A stretch of DNA of 64,000 bases from Butyrivibrio sp. (GTDB lineage: Bacteria > Bacillota > Clostridia > Lachnospirales > Lachnospiraceae). The stretch covers positions 124,001 to 188,000 of the forward strand of contig NZ_JAFRGN010000011.1 of the NCBI RefSeq assembly GCF_017433805.1, in the 5' to 3' direction. Under the pieces are notes generated by a model. It did not search any database. It saw only the letters and a list, made by a program, of their open reading frames with translations, and was not told the origin of the DNA. This document shows, piece by piece, positions 55,096-64,000 of this stretch (position 1 is the stretch's first letter; each line of letters starts with the position of its first letter). A program made the position numbers and the translations under genes.

Positions 55096-55887
55096 TTAAA
55101 TAACATGTTTCTCAGTTAATTTTCCTACAAGATACTCTACTGCTTCATCAGCTGAATCAGGAGTAACCTTTTCGCCCTGACCCTTCTTAACCTTGTCAGA
55201 AGCCTTAGCAATCTGTGTAGGTGATCCCTTAAGACCAAGGTTTGAATCGTCAACGTCCTTAAGATCAGCTCTGCCCCAAACTGTAACTTCCTGCTCGAAA
55301 GCATCGAAGATTCCGCCTGGAGTCATATATCTAGGCTCATTGAGCTCTGAAAGAGCTGTTACAAGGCAAGGCATCTTAGCCTTAACGATGTGATATCTGT
55401 CTTCGAACTGTCTCTTAACTTCTACTGTCTTAGCCTTCTCATCTACCTTGATTTCCTCAGCATAGGAAATTACAGGAATATGAAGGTGCTCAGAAATCTG
55501 AGGACCAACCTGAGCTGTATCACCATCGATAGCCTGACGGCCTGTGATGATCAGATCATACTCAATATTTCTAAGTGCGCCAGCGATTGTAGAAGATGTT
55601 GCCCATGTATCAGCGCCGCCGAGTACTCTGTCTGTTACAAGGATTGCCTTGTCAGCGCCCATAGCAAGAGCTTCTCTCAGTACAGCATCAGCCTTAGGAA
55701 GTCCCATTGTAAGAACTGTAACCTCTGCGCCATACTGATCCTTTAATCTAAGTGCTGCCTCAAGTCCTGCCTTATCATCAGGATTCATGATAGCAAGCAT
55801 TGCACCTCTATCCAATGTTCCATCGGGTTTGAACTTAACGCCGCCCTTTGTATCAGGGACCTGCTTAATGCAAACTACAACTTTCAT
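55096..55887 (-). CDS. etfB: Electron transfer flavoprotein beta subunit
   Basis: 263 residues. N-terminal CIKQVPDT and TGRQAIDGDTAQVGPQ, both typical of the beta subunit of Bcd-linked bifurcating flavoproteins. It carries the bifurcating FAD in that complex. AAGGAG precedes the ATG. It sits between bcd and etfA. Confidence 0.97.
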   Translation of the reverse strand: MKVVVCIKQVPDTKGGVKFKPDGTLDRGAMLAIMNPDDKAGLEAALRLKDQYGAEVTVLTMGLPKADAVLREALAMGADKAILVTDRVLGGADTWATSSTIAGALRNIEYDLIITGRQAIDGDTAQVGPQISEHLHIPVISYAEEIKVDEKAKTVEVKRQFEDRYHIVKAKMPCLVTALSELNEPRYMTPGGIFDAFEQEVTVWGRADLKDVDDSNLGLKGSPTQIAKASDKVKKGQGEKVTPDSADEAVEYLVGKLTEKHVI

Positions 55888-55921
55888 TTTTATTCTCCTT
55901 CTATTCTCAAATTAGATGTGA

Positions 55922-57082
55922 TTACTTAAGTAATGCGCCAGAGATAACCATTCTCTGAACCTCAGATGTACCCTCGTAGATCTCTGTGATCTTAGCATCA
56001 CGCATCATTCTCTCTACTTCGTACTCTCTGATGTAACCATAACCACCATGGAGCTGAACAGCCTTAGTTGTAACATCCATTGCAACCTCAGCAGCGAAAA
56101 GCTTAGCCTTTGCAGCTTCAATTCCGTAATAGTCTTTATTCTTCTTTGCATCAGCAGCCTGATATACAAGGAGTCTTGCAGCTTCACACTGTGTAGCCAT
56201 GTTTGCAAGCTGGAACTGTGTGTTCTGGAAAGCGCCGATTGCTCTACCGAACTGCTTTCTCTCTTTTACATACTCAACTGTTCTGTCAAGAGCGCCCTCT
56301 GCGATACCAAGAGCCTGAGCAGCGATACCGATACGTCCACCATCAAGTGTGTGCATAGCGATTGCGAAGCCCTTTCCTCTTGCGCCAAGAAGGTTCTCTG
56401 CTGGGATGTGGCAATCCTGGAAAATAAGCTCGTATGTGGATGAACCACGGATACCCATCTTATTCTCCTTTGTTCCGAATGTGAAACCAGGAGTATCCTT
56501 CTCAACGATGAATGCTGAGAACTTCTTCTGCTTTCTACCCTTCTTATCCTCTACAACATCTGTGTATGCGAAGATGATGTAAACATCAGCTTCCTTACCG
56601 TTTGTGATAAAGCACTTAGATCCGTTAAGAACCCACTCCTTACCATCTTCTGTAAGAACAGCCTTAGTCTGAACACCCTGAGCATCTGTACCAGCCATAG
56701 GCTCTGTAAGACCAAATGCGCCGAGCTTCTCGCCCTTTGCAAGAGGTACAAGGTACTTCTGCTTCTGCTCTTCTGTACCGTATGTAAGAATAGGATCGCA
56801 GCAAAGTGATGTGTGAGCAGATACGATAACTGCTGTTGTACCACAAACCTTTGCAAGCTCCTCTACACACATAACGTATGTAAGAGGATCACAACCCTGT
56901 CCGCCATATTCCTTTGGAACTGGAATACCCATGAAACCATACTTCTGCATCTTAGCTACAGTCTCTCTTGGGAACTCCTCTGTCTCGTCAACGTCAATTG
57001 CATGTGGCTTTACTTCTTTTTCTGCGAAATCCTTGAAAAGAGATCTGGCCATTTCATGTTGCTGATCAAGCTGAAAATCCAT
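55922..57082 (-). CDS. bcd: Butyryl-CoA dehydrogenase
   Basis: 386 residues, an acyl-CoA dehydrogenase. The catalytic Glu is in ITEIYEGTSEVQR near the C-terminus. Substrate and FAD motifs FGLTEPMAGTDAQG, FITNGKEAD and GGYGYIREYEVER are present. It reduces crotonyl-CoA to butyryl-CoA while the Etf pair bifurcates electrons. CGGAGG precedes the ATG. Confidence 0.97.
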   Translation of the reverse strand: MDFQLDQQHEMARSLFKDFAEKEVKPHAIDVDETEEFPRETVAKMQKYGFMGIPVPKEYGGQGCDPLTYVMCVEELAKVCGTTAVIVSAHTSLCCDPILTYGTEEQKQKYLVPLAKGEKLGAFGLTEPMAGTDAQGVQTKAVLTEDGKEWVLNGSKCFITNGKEADVYIIFAYTDVVEDKKGRKQKKFSAFIVEKDTPGFTFGTKENKMGIRGSSTYELIFQDCHIPAENLLGARGKGFAIAMHTLDGGRIGIAAQALGIAEGALDRTVEYVKERKQFGRAIGAFQNTQFQLANMATQCEAARLLVYQAADAKKNKDYYGIEAAKAKLFAAEVAMDVTTKAVQLHGGYGYIREYEVERMMRDAKITEIYEGTSEVQRMVISGALLK

Positions 57083-57125
57083 TATATTTTCCTCCGTTGC
57101 TTCTTTTGAAATTTATTTAAAAGAG

Positions 57126-57998
57126 TTATTTATCTGTAGGCACTTTATTACCATCAGCGTAGTTGTAGAAACCGATACCAGTCTTAACACCAAGCTTCTT
57201 ACCACGAACCATCTTTCTAAGAAGAGGGCAAGCACGATACTTGGAATCGCCTGTCTCTGAGTAAAGAACATCCATGATAGCAAGAACGATATCAAGTCCG
57301 ATGTAGTCACCGAGCTCAAGTGGTCCCATTGGATGGTTACATCCAAGCTTCATAGCTGTGTCGATACCCTGGATATCTGAAACACCTTCTGAATATACGA
57401 AGATACCTTCGTTGATCATAGGAACAAGAATTCTGTTAACAACGAAACCAGCAGCCTCGTTAACCTGAACTGGAGTCTTGCCAAGATCCTCAGAAATCTT
57501 CTTGATCTTCTCTACCATATCGTCTGGTGTGTTAGCACCCTGGATAACCTCAACAAGCTTCATAACAGGAGCTGGGTTGAAGAAGTGCATACCGATGATA
57601 GGCTTTGAAAGGCCTGAGCCGATCTCTGTGATTGAAAGAGATGATGTGTTTGAAGCAAAGATGCAATCAGGGTTCTTAACGATGTTGTCCTGAAGCTCCT
57701 TGAAAAGATTCTTCTTGATATCCATAACCTCAAGAGCAGCCTCTACTACAAGATCAGCATCAGCACAGATGTCGTTAAGACCTGTCTGAATCTTACCTGT
57801 AATCTTGTCAGCCTCTTCCTGAGTCTTCTTTCCCTTAGCAACCTGCTTATCAAGACCCTTCTTGATCTTAGCAAAGCCACCCTCTGCAAACTCTGTCTTG
57901 ATATCGCAAAGATATACCTTCTCAACGCTCTCAGCCTGAGCAAATGTCTGTGCAATACCTGATCCCATTGTACCTGCACCAATAACAGCTACCTTCAT
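57126..57998 (-). CDS. hbd: 3-hydroxybutyryl-CoA dehydrogenase
   Basis: 290 residues. N-terminal Rossmann motif [11 protein letters not shown], catalytic His in [15 protein letters not shown], and the C-terminal dimer domain ([23 protein letters not shown]). It reduces acetoacetyl-CoA to (S)-3-hydroxybutyryl-CoA with NAD(P)H. AGGAGG precedes the ATG. Confidence 0.97.
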   Translation of the reverse strand: MKVAVIGAGTMGSGIAQTFAQAESVEKVYLCDIKTEFAEGGFAKIKKGLDKQVAKGKKTQEEADKITGKIQTGLNDICADADLVVEAALEVMDIKKNLFKELQDNIVKNPDCIFASNTSSLSITEIGSGLSKPIIGMHFFNPAPVMKLVEVIQGANTPDDMVEKIKKISEDLGKTPVQVNEAAGFVVNRILVPMINEGIFVYSEGVSDIQGIDTAMKLGCNHPMGPLELGDYIGLDIVLAIMDVLYSETGDSKYRACPLLRKMVRGKKLGVKTGIGFYNYADGNKVPTDK

Positions 57999-58043
57999 TT
58001 TGTTGTCCTCCTAATATATTTATTATTATCGTTGTTAGCGCGA

Positions 58044-58838
58044 TTACGCATTTTTAAAAGCCACTACCTTAACCTTAGCTGGATCATCTTTCTTTCTGAG
58101 GAAGTTAGCCATTCCCTCTCTCTGATCCTCTGTCTCGAAGCATGAGCCAAAGAGCTTCTCTTCGATTACAAGTGCATTGTCGATGTCTGTCTGAAGACCA
58201 TCGTTGATTGCCTTCTTGCAAGCACGTACAGCGATAGGTGCGTTTGCAGCAATCTGTGATGCCATCTTCTCAGCAGCAGCAAGGAGCTCTTCCTGTGGAT
58301 AAACTGCATTAACAAGACCAATTCTAAGAGCCTCGTCAGCCTTGATGTTACGTGCTGTGTAGATAAGCTGCTTAGCCATTCCAGCGCCGATAAGTCTTGC
58401 AAGTCTCTGTGTTCCACCAAAGCCAGGAGTAATTCCAAGACCTACCTCAGGCTGGCCAAACATAGCGTTCTCTGAGCAGATACGAATATCGCAGCTCATT
58501 GAAATCTCACATCCACCGCCAAGTGCAAATCCATTGATTGCAGCGATTACTGGAAGTGGGAACTGCTCGATCTTACGGAATATATCATTACCCTTCTTAC
58601 CAAAAGCCTCACCCTCAGCCTTTGTAAGTGTGCTCATCTCTCCGATATCAGCACCAGCAACAAATGACTTCTCGCCAGCACCTGTAAGAACAACTGCTCT
58701 TACAACGTTTGTATCAATGCTGTCAAAAGCAGCTGCAAGATCATCAAGAACCTGTGAATTGAGAGCATTGAGTGCTTCTGGTCTGTTGATTGTAACAACA
58801 GCGATGTTTTCTTTTACTTCGCAATTAACAAAACCCAT
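58044..58838 (-). CDS. crt: Crotonase (3-hydroxybutyryl-CoA dehydratase)
   Basis: 264 residues from ATG 58838, where AGGAGG lies 8 nt upstream. Enoyl-CoA hydratase fold with the oxyanion segment AGADIGEM and GGGCEISMSCD (first catalytic Glu), then FGQPEVGLGITPGFGGTQRL (second Glu). It dehydrates 3-hydroxybutyryl-CoA to crotonyl-CoA. Confidence 0.96.
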   Translation of the reverse strand: MGFVNCEVKENIAVVTINRPEALNALNSQVLDDLAAAFDSIDTNVVRAVVLTGAGEKSFVAGADIGEMSTLTKAEGEAFGKKGNDIFRKIEQFPLPVIAAINGFALGGGCEISMSCDIRICSENAMFGQPEVGLGITPGFGGTQRLARLIGAGMAKQLIYTARNIKADEALRIGLVNAVYPQEELLAAAEKMASQIAANAPIAVRACKKAINDGLQTDIDNALVIEEKLFGSCFETEDQREGMANFLRKKDDPAKVKVVAFKNA

Positions 58839-58907
58839 TACTATTTCCTCCTGTAATATATTGTGATAATAGCCTGCCACTAAAAAAGCAGCAGGCTACT
58901 AAAAATC

Positions 58908-60101
58908 TTATGCTTCGTACTTCTCTACTATAGTAGCGCAGCCCATTCCACCACCGATGCAAAGAGTAGCAAGACCCTTCTTAGCATCGTTTCTCTTAGC
59001 CATCTCATGAAGAAGAGTAACAAGGATACGACATCCTGATGCTCCAACTGGATGTCCAAGTGCAATAGCACCACCATTTACGTTAACCTTGCTCATGTCA
59101 AAGCCAAGATCCTTAGCAACTGCAACTGACTGAGCTGCAAATGCCTCGTTAGCCTCGATAAGGTCGATGTCATCAAGCGAAAGCTCTGTCTTCTTAAGAA
59201 CCTTCTTGGTAGCAGCAACAGGGCCAATACCCATAACTTCTGGCTCAACACCAGCAAGAGCTCCGCCAACCCATGTAGCCATAGGCTTAACACCAAGCTC
59301 CTTAGCTTTTTCTTCGCTCATAACAACTACTGCAGCAGCGCCATCGTTGATACCTGATGCGTTACCAGCTGTTACAAGACCGCCCTCTTTACCAGAGCAG
59401 CATTTAAGCTTTGCAAGAGTCTCAACAGTTGTACCAGCACGAGGGCCCTCATCTGTCTTAAACTCAACGATTTCCTTCTTAACCTTAACTGGAACAGGAA
59501 CGATCTCGTCGTTGAACTTGCCATCAGCCATAGCCTTCTCGCACTTCTGCTGAGAATTAGCTGAGAACTCGTCAAGCTCTTCTCTTGTAAGATTCCATCT
59601 GTCGCAGATATTCTCTGCTGTGATCATCATGTGATAATGATTGAAAGCGTCTGTAAGAGCATCGTTAACCATTGTATCTACAACAGTTCCGTTGTTCATA
59701 CGATATCCAAAACGTGCATTAGGAAGTGCGTAAGGAGCCATAGACATGTTCTCCATACCACCGGCAACTACGATATCAGCCTCGCCAGCCTTGATGAGGT
59801 CAGCTGCCATATTGACACAGTTAAGACCAGATCCACAAACTACGTTAAGAGTAACTGCAGGAGTCTCGATTGGAAGGCCAGCCTTGATAGAAGCCTGTCT
59901 AGCTACGTTCTGTCCAAGACCTGCCTGGATAACGCATCCCATAAGTACTTCATCTACCATCTCAGGCTTAACACCTGCTCTGTTAAGTGCCTCCTTGATT
60001 ACGATTGAACCAAGTTCTGCTGCAGGAGTATTGCTGAGAGCTCCGCCCATCTTACCAATAGCTGTTCTACAAGCGCCTGCTATAACTACTTTCTGTGCCA
60101 T
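58908..60101 (-). CDS. thl: Acetyl-CoA C-acetyltransferase (butyrate operon thiolase)
   Basis: 397 residues from ATG 60101, where GGAGG lies upstream at good spacing. Catalytic Cys in VCGSGLNCV, His in GHPVGASG, second Cys in CIGGGMGCA. It starts the pathway from two acetyl-CoA. It is first in the operon, followed by crt, hbd, bcd, etfB and etfA. A close paralogue is at 45275-46456. Confidence 0.97.
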   Translation of the reverse strand: MAQKVVIAGACRTAIGKMGGALSNTPAAELGSIVIKEALNRAGVKPEMVDEVLMGCVIQAGLGQNVARQASIKAGLPIETPAVTLNVVCGSGLNCVNMAADLIKAGEADIVVAGGMENMSMAPYALPNARFGYRMNNGTVVDTMVNDALTDAFNHYHMMITAENICDRWNLTREELDEFSANSQQKCEKAMADGKFNDEIVPVPVKVKKEIVEFKTDEGPRAGTTVETLAKLKCCSGKEGGLVTAGNASGINDGAAAVVVMSEEKAKELGVKPMATWVGGALAGVEPEVMGIGPVAATKKVLKKTELSLDDIDLIEANEAFAAQSVAVAKDLGFDMSKVNVNGGAIALGHPVGASGCRILVTLLHEMAKRNDAKKGLATLCIGGGMGCATIVEKYEA

Positions 60102-60148
60102 AAAGTTTTCCTCCATATAACTCGTTAAATTTTTATCAGAACAGAATA

Positions 60149-60177
60149 ATTGTAGCACACACATTAGGCAAATGCAA
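60149..60177 (-). promoter_or_regulatory. Promoter of the butyrate operon
   Basis: Minus-strand TTGCAT (60177-60172), 17-nt spacer, TACAAT (60154-60149) with TGC before it (extended -10). Confidence 0.8.
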
Positions 60178-60251
60178 CAAAAACTATCAATCTTCCGTTA
60201 GATTTTTATTTAAAAGCCATAAAATTGATATTTATTTATCAATTTGTTGTT

Positions 60252-60290
60252 AAAAAAATAACAGTGCCGTATTCCTACAACACTGTTATT
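60252..60290 (-). terminator. Terminator after hpf
   Basis: Minus-strand AATAACAGTG, 18-nt loop, CACTGTTATT followed by seven Ts, 38 bp after the stop. Confidence 0.88.
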
Positions 60291-60327
60291 TCAATCATTT
60301 AATTAAGTTTGATAACCAAGGGCTTTA

Positions 60328-60858
60328 TCATACTTCTGGTTCAATAAGTCCGTATGTATTTCCCTTTCTCTTATAAACTACATTAACCTGATCAGTTTCT
60401 GCATTTACAAATACAAAGAAATTATGTCCCAGAAGCTCCATCTGAACACATGCATCCTCAGCATACATAGGCTTAGGATCAAACTTCTTCATGCGCTCGA
60501 TGCGGATGTCCTCATCGTCCATATAATCAGTCTCAATGTATTCCTTCTTGAAGTTGCTGGCTTCTGCCTGCTGTTTGTCTACCAGTTTGCTCTTATACTT
60601 CTTGAGCTGTCTCTCAATAACCTCCTCTACGAGATCGATTGATACATACATATCATTGCTGATCTGCTCTGCACGGATAATTTTTCCTTTTACGGGAATG
60701 GTAACTTCGATTTTATGTCTCTCTTTATCCACATTAAGAGTGACATTTGCGTTAGTATCGGGAGTGAAATACTTCTCCAGCTTGCCTATCTTTTCCTCGA
60801 CTGCGGAACGAAGGCCAGGTGTTACTTCGATGTTCTTTCCTACGATTGTAAATTTCAT
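60328..60858 (-). CDS. hpf: Long-form hibernation promoting factor
   Basis: 176 residues. N-terminal S30AE domain (IVGKNIEVTPGLRSAVEEKIGKL; 30S binding) and the C-terminal dimerisation domain (GHNFFVFVNAETDQVNVVYKRKGNTYGLIEPE), so it is the long form that joins ribosomes into 100S dimers. It is a stand-alone gene with its own promoter and terminator. Confidence 0.95.
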   Translation of the reverse strand: MKFTIVGKNIEVTPGLRSAVEEKIGKLEKYFTPDTNANVTLNVDKERHKIEVTIPVKGKIIRAEQISNDMYVSIDLVEEVIERQLKKYKSKLVDKQQAEASNFKKEYIETDYMDDEDIRIERMKKFDPKPMYAEDACVQMELLGHNFFVFVNAETDQVNVVYKRKGNTYGLIEPEV

Positions 60859-60964
60859 GCAATCATCCCCTTTTCGATAGCCTACAATAATTTCTGAAAA
60901 AAGAAATATCTTCAGCCATTATTTAAGACAATTCAGCGCTCTATGCAGTTTTTGTCTATACGCT

Positions 60965-60994
60965 ATTATACCATTGAATAAAGCACAGATGCAA
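60965..60994 (-). promoter_or_regulatory. Promoter of hpf
   Basis: Minus-strand TTGCAT (60994-60989), 18-nt spacer, TATAAT (60970-60965), giving a leader of about 100 nt. Confidence 0.8.
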
Positions 60995-61041
60995 TTTATT
61001 AGAGTAATGCTAAACATAATCTTTTTATTAACAAGTTGTTT

Positions 61042-61058
61042 TTGTGCAATATGCACAA
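61042..61058. repeat. Inverted repeat TTGTGCA-ATA-TGCACAA
   Basis: A 7-bp perfect inverted repeat in a non-coding stretch, with a third TTGTGCA at 61079. It may be a regulator site. Confidence 0.5.
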
Positions 61059-61110
61059 TAAATAGCTATTGCTTTCAATTGTGCAAAACTCGTTTGTTTT
61101 CAACCCTATT

Positions 61111-61181
61111 TGTGGACAATGTGGATAACTTCGTGTATAAGTTGTTAAAATCGGCATTCTTATCCTGTGGATTGTGGATAA
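61111..61181. other. Cluster of DnaA-box-like sequences
   Basis: Two exact TGTGGATAA boxes (61120-61128, 61173-61181; reverse complement TTATCCACA), each adjoined by a near-box (TGTGGACAA 61111-61119, TGTGGATTG 61166-61174). It lies in the 519-bp gap 60859-61377, which is AT-rich and otherwise holds the hpf promoter, an inverted repeat and a terminator. No dnaA or dnaN gene is nearby. Confidence 0.6.
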
Positions 61182-61310
61182 CTTATAAAGAAAATGTGAA
61201 AAAAAAATATTAATTTCATGTTGACTTTTGGTTTTATGTGCAAATGTGAGAAATGTAAACTCGAAATTGCTGCGCAATTCCTCGTTTCATGGCGTTCGCC
61301 ATATGTAAAT

Positions 61311-61355
61311 AAAAAAATACAGGTTATCAAGAATAAATTCCCGATAACCTGTATT
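61311..61355 (-). terminator. Terminator after the NlpC/P60 gene
   Basis: Minus-strand AATACAGGTTATC with GATAACCTGTATT and a T run, 22 bp after the stop. The small hairpins ATGGC-GTTC-GCCAT and AATTGC-TGC-GCAATT lie just beyond it. Confidence 0.88.
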
Positions 61356-61377
61356 ATTATTTACACATTTCTCACTT

Positions 61378-62709
61378 TTAGAAAATCCTTCTAACCGCAA
61401 GTACTGTTCTGTAGTCCGCATTTGAAACCTTGATACCAGTCTTGGCTGTACTAGCGTGTACGATCTGACCATTACCAATATAGATAGCAACGTGACCAGA
61501 GTAGCATACGATATCACCAGGCTGTGCATTAGCAAGTCCATCAACAGCTGCGCCAACTGATCTGTCAGCACCAGAGCTATGAGGAAGACTAACACCAAAA
61601 TTGTTATAAACACTCATTACAAATCCTGAACAGTCAGCACCGTTTGTCAAGCTGGTTCCACCATATACATATGGATTACCAACGAACTGAAGTGCAAACT
61701 GAGCAACTGCAGAACCGATAGAGCTTGTAGCTGTAGTATAAGAACTAGCTGAATTGTAGCTGCTTGATCCTGAAGAGCTTGAAGACTTGGAAGTATTGCT
61801 CTTAGCCGCCTTGTTAGCTGCTGCTCTTGCTGCAGCTTCCTTAGCAAGACGAGCTTCCTCTTCAGCCTTGGACTCAGCCTTAACGAATTCAGTAGAAAGA
61901 GTTACGTAATCAGTAGATACGTATCCGTCACCTTCCTCGATACTAACCTTAACCCATCCATCGAGCTCTTCCTCAACAACAAGTTCGTCCTCGATAGGAA
62001 CAAGACCGATAACTTCTGCATCAAGTCCTGCACCATTTCTAACCTTAAGGGTTGTAGTAGTAACAGTAGCGATTCTGGTTCCAACTTCCTTGGCAAGTTC
62101 AACTGCATCATCACCTGTGACACAAAACTCCGCCTTAACAAAGCCTTCTACAGAACCTGACTGGATCTTGTACCATCCATCCTGCTCCTCTATATAAGTA
62201 CCAACTGACTTATCATAGAGCTTACCAACGATCTCGCCTTCTTCACTAGGAATATCTCTTACATTAACGTAATTAGTAACCTTAGCGATAACAAGAGACT
62301 TGAAGAGTTCCTCTTCTGATTCCTCTGAACTCTCAGCTGTAGCCTCTGTAGCTAACTCCTGAGTGTTCTTAATAACAGCACCTGTTGCATTCTGAATATC
62401 TGTCAGAACGCTGTCTGTTACTGTAGAAGCAAGTGGTGTTACATCTGTTACTGCATCTGATAAATCCACCTTGTCACTTGAAGTGCTGCTGGTAGATGAA
62501 GTTTCTGATTGAGTCTTTTCGGCTTCAACTGACTGCTGCAAAGATGACAATGACACCTGGTTATTACCAAGTGCAAAAGTAATACCAGCCTGAGGCATTA
62601 CATCTGACACCTTGTTATTTGATGCAGCAAAAGCGTCTATATCTGAACCAAAAAAAGTAAGAGCAGCTGTAACTGATAATGCGACAAGCTGCATTTTCGC
62701 TTTTCTCAA
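61378..62709 (-). CDS. Secreted NlpC/P60 cell-wall endopeptidase with SH3 domains
   Basis: 443 residues from TTG 62709, supported by GGAGG 6 nt upstream. Signal peptide to about residue 30. A Ser/Thr/Asp-rich stretch precedes two SH3-type wall-binding domains (VTNYVNVRDIPSEEGEIVGKL; TTTLKVRNGAGLDAEVIGLV). A Lys/Ser/Ala linker leads to the NlpC/P60 domain with catalytic Cys in GADCSGFVMSV, His in GHVAIYIGNG and a third polar residue (His) in IVHAST. It cuts peptidoglycan stem peptides. Confidence 0.95.
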   Translation of the reverse strand: MRKAKMQLVALSVTAALTFFGSDIDAFAASNNKVSDVMPQAGITFALGNNQVSLSSLQQSVEAEKTQSETSSTSSTSSDKVDLSDAVTDVTPLASTVTDSVLTDIQNATGAVIKNTQELATEATAESSEESEEELFKSLVIAKVTNYVNVRDIPSEEGEIVGKLYDKSVGTYIEEQDGWYKIQSGSVEGFVKAEFCVTGDDAVELAKEVGTRIATVTTTTLKVRNGAGLDAEVIGLVPIEDELVVEEELDGWVKVSIEEGDGYVSTDYVTLSTEFVKAESKAEEEARLAKEAAARAAANKAAKSNTSKSSSSSGSSSYNSASSYTTATSSIGSAVAQFALQFVGNPYVYGGTSLTNGADCSGFVMSVYNNFGVSLPHSSGADRSVGAAVDGLANAQPGDIVCYSGHVAIYIGNGQIVHASTAKTGIKVSNADYRTVLAVRRIF

Positions 62710-62795
62710 AACTGACCTCCAAATTGTTACGAAATTTGTTACATCTTTTTAGAATATAAACTAATTCTAAATTTTTGTCAACCCTAAAATAATTT

Positions 62796-62832
62796 AAGAA
62801 GTGACGAAAAACCGTTATTTTCGCCACTTCTT
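62796..62832 (-). terminator. Terminator after trxB
   Basis: AAGAAGTGGCGAAAA/TTTTCGTCACTTCTT stem with one mismatch, AT-rich 3' side with few consecutive Ts. Confidence 0.7.
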
Positions 62833-62881
62833 AGCCTTCTTAAACGTTTTATTGCGTTTCTTTTTCTTCTATATTAAGGTG

Positions 62882-63820
62882 TTATTTTTCTTTTCCAACA
62901 AGGAAGTCCTGAACAGAAGTTACAGCATTAGCGCCATCTGCAACAGCTGTTACAATCTGACGAAGTCTCTTTTTTCTAGAATCACCAGCAACGAAAATTC
63001 CTGGTGCAGAAGTTGCTCCGTCTTCATTCGCAATTACGTAACCTTTTTCGTCACACTCTATCAGATTTTCGAATAAATCTGTTGATGGAACAATACCAAT
63101 CGCTACAAAAATACCATCGACGTTCACGTCATTTATTTCTTTGTTCTTAACGTTTTCTACAACTAGGTGAGTAACCTTATCCTCGCCCTTGATTTCCTTA
63201 ACAACGCTATCCCAGATAACTTCTACATTATCAAGACCAAAGAGCTCTTCCTGTAATATCTTGGTTGCTCTAAGCTCATCTCTTCTGTGGATAAGATATA
63301 CCTTGCTGCAGAATCTTGAAAGGAAGATTGCATCCTCAACAGCAACATCTCCGCCGCCATTTACAGCTGTTACCTTTCCTCTATAGAACGCGCCATCACA
63401 GGTAGCGCAATATGAAACTCCCTTACCAATGTATTCCTCTTCTCCAGGAATCTGTAACTTGGAATGGTGTGCTCCTGTAGCAAGAATAACTGTATGTGTC
63501 TCAAACTCACCATTATCTGTAACTACCTTATATACTGGAGCATTTGTATCAGAACCCTTATCTACGCACTCAACACCTGTTACAGTCGCATCTACAAATT
63601 CTGCTCCAAGCTTATCAGCATGCTCCCTGAACTTCATACCAAGGTCAAATCCATTCACTCCTGGAATTCCAAGATAATTGTCTACCTCGTAAGTATCAAT
63701 GATCTGACCACCACTAACTGGGTTTTTTTCAATAATTATCATATTAAGTCCAGCTCTTTTAGCATAGACAGCAGCTGAAAGGCCTGCAGGGCCAGAACCT
63801 ATAATTACAAGATCGTACAT
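62882..63820 (-). CDS. trxB: Thioredoxin reductase
   Basis: 312 residues from ATG 63820, with AAGGAGG 5 nt upstream. FAD motif GSGPAGLSAAVYA, redox pair CATC in YCATCDGAF, NADPH site GGGDVAVEDA and C-terminal GIFVAGDSRKKRLRQIVTA. The second NADPH motif HRRDELRATK is intact. It keeps thioredoxin reduced. Confidence 0.97.
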   Translation of the reverse strand: MYDLVIIGSGPAGLSAAVYAKRAGLNMIIIEKNPVSGGQIIDTYEVDNYLGIPGVNGFDLGMKFREHADKLGAEFVDATVTGVECVDKGSDTNAPVYKVVTDNGEFETHTVILATGAHHSKLQIPGEEEYIGKGVSYCATCDGAFYRGKVTAVNGGGDVAVEDAIFLSRFCSKVYLIHRRDELRATKILQEELFGLDNVEVIWDSVVKEIKGEDKVTHLVVENVKNKEINDVNVDGIFVAIGIVPSTDLFENLIECDEKGYVIANEDGATSAPGIFVAGDSRKKRLRQIVTAVADGANAVTSVQDFLVGKEK

Positions 63821-63947
63821 AATAACCTCCTTCAAAAAACCTTTTTGTATATGAAACTTTTATATTGATTGTGTACAATTTAATTTTATAGTAACACATT
63901 TTGATATTTTGTAAATACATTAATTCTAAAAAGATAATTAACTTATT

Positions 63948-64000
63948 CTATATCCATCCACCATCGATGGTTATTACCTGTCCGGTCATATATGAAGGCG
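63948..64000 (-). CDS. C-terminal end of a short-chain dehydrogenase (FabG-like), partial
   Basis: Only the last 17 codons are in the window. On the minus strand they read SYMTGQVITIDGGWI then TAG, the C-terminal strand and motif of 3-oxoacyl-ACP reductase and related short-chain dehydrogenases. The exact substrate cannot be told. Confidence 0.8.
   Translation of the reverse strand, partial: PSYMTGQVITIDGGWI

Noticed and set aside
61111-61181. Chromosomal origin call
   Set aside because: DnaA boxes alone are not enough; dnaA, dnaN, rpmH or a parA/B pair are missing and the genes do not change strand as at an origin.
60974-61277. Short frames on both strands in the hpf-NlpC gap
   Set aside because: AT-rich with no ribosome site or recognisable motif; the stretch is better explained by DnaA boxes and inverted repeats.

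Overview
The window looks like a chromosomal segment of a rumen or gut Lachnospiraceae bacterium, most likely Butyrivibrio or a close relative. The main reason is the butyrate cluster thl-crt-hbd-bcd-etfB-etfA in that order. Supporting signs are low-to-moderate GC, Firmicutes-type AGGAGG ribosome sites, extended -10 promoters (TGnTATAAT), tRNA genes without encoded CCA, and plant-polysaccharide enzymes. The genus is inferred from gene order and protein character, not from a database search.

Layout. (1) 1-4.9 kb, minus strand: a cobalamin riboswitch with its own terminator precedes an exported CbiK-type cobaltochelatase, a tetrapyrrole/metal-type solute-binding lipoprotein and a truncated cobyric acid synthase. 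(2) 4.9-7.3 kb: a degenerate LytM/M23 protein paired with a bactofilin, a YerC-type TrpR-fold regulator and a cold-shock protein. (3) 7.3-10.2 kb: a lysine riboswitch leads dapA-dapB, and dapB overlaps a eukaryotic-type hisA. (4) 10.2-19.5 kb: tldE/tldD, typA, yigZ, a class A penicillin-binding protein, and a ~680-bp imperfect inverted repeat whose two arms look like diverged copies of one structured element. (5) 19.5-24.3 kb: a radical SAM protein and two MATE exporters around an AraC regulator.

(6) 24.3-30.9 kb: an arabinan-type sugar locus with an ABC importer, a GH127 beta-L-arabinofuranosidase and a divergent LacI regulator. Operator palindromes lie between them, and one permease is broken by an in-frame TGA. 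(7) 30.9-35.3 kb: seven tRNAs, then a housekeeping operon (RlmL-like methyltransferase, degenerate amidase, RdgB, YfcE-like phosphodiesterase). (8) 35.4-43.6 kb: a 2,732-residue secreted pectinase with pectin methylesterase, PL9 pectate lyase and wall-binding repeats, behind a cre-like site. (9) 43.9-50.5 kb: tRNA-Arg, an HD-GYP response regulator, a second thiolase, the cobalt importer cbiMQO and mtnA. (10) 50.5-53.9 kb: a GH78 alpha-L-rhamnosidase lipoprotein and a Sel1-like small protein. (11) 54-60.1 kb: the butyrate operon. (12) 60.3-64 kb: hpf, a non-coding stretch with DnaA-box-like repeats, an NlpC/P60 wall hydrolase, trxB and the 3' end of a short-chain dehydrogenase.

Two themes connect separate loci. 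The pectinase, GH78 and GH127 systems together could take apart pectin, including rhamnogalacturonan I backbone and arabinan side chains. The sugars would then be fermented to butyrate. Cobalt and corrinoid supply appears twice (riboswitch operon and cbiMQO), which fits a B12-requiring anaerobe.
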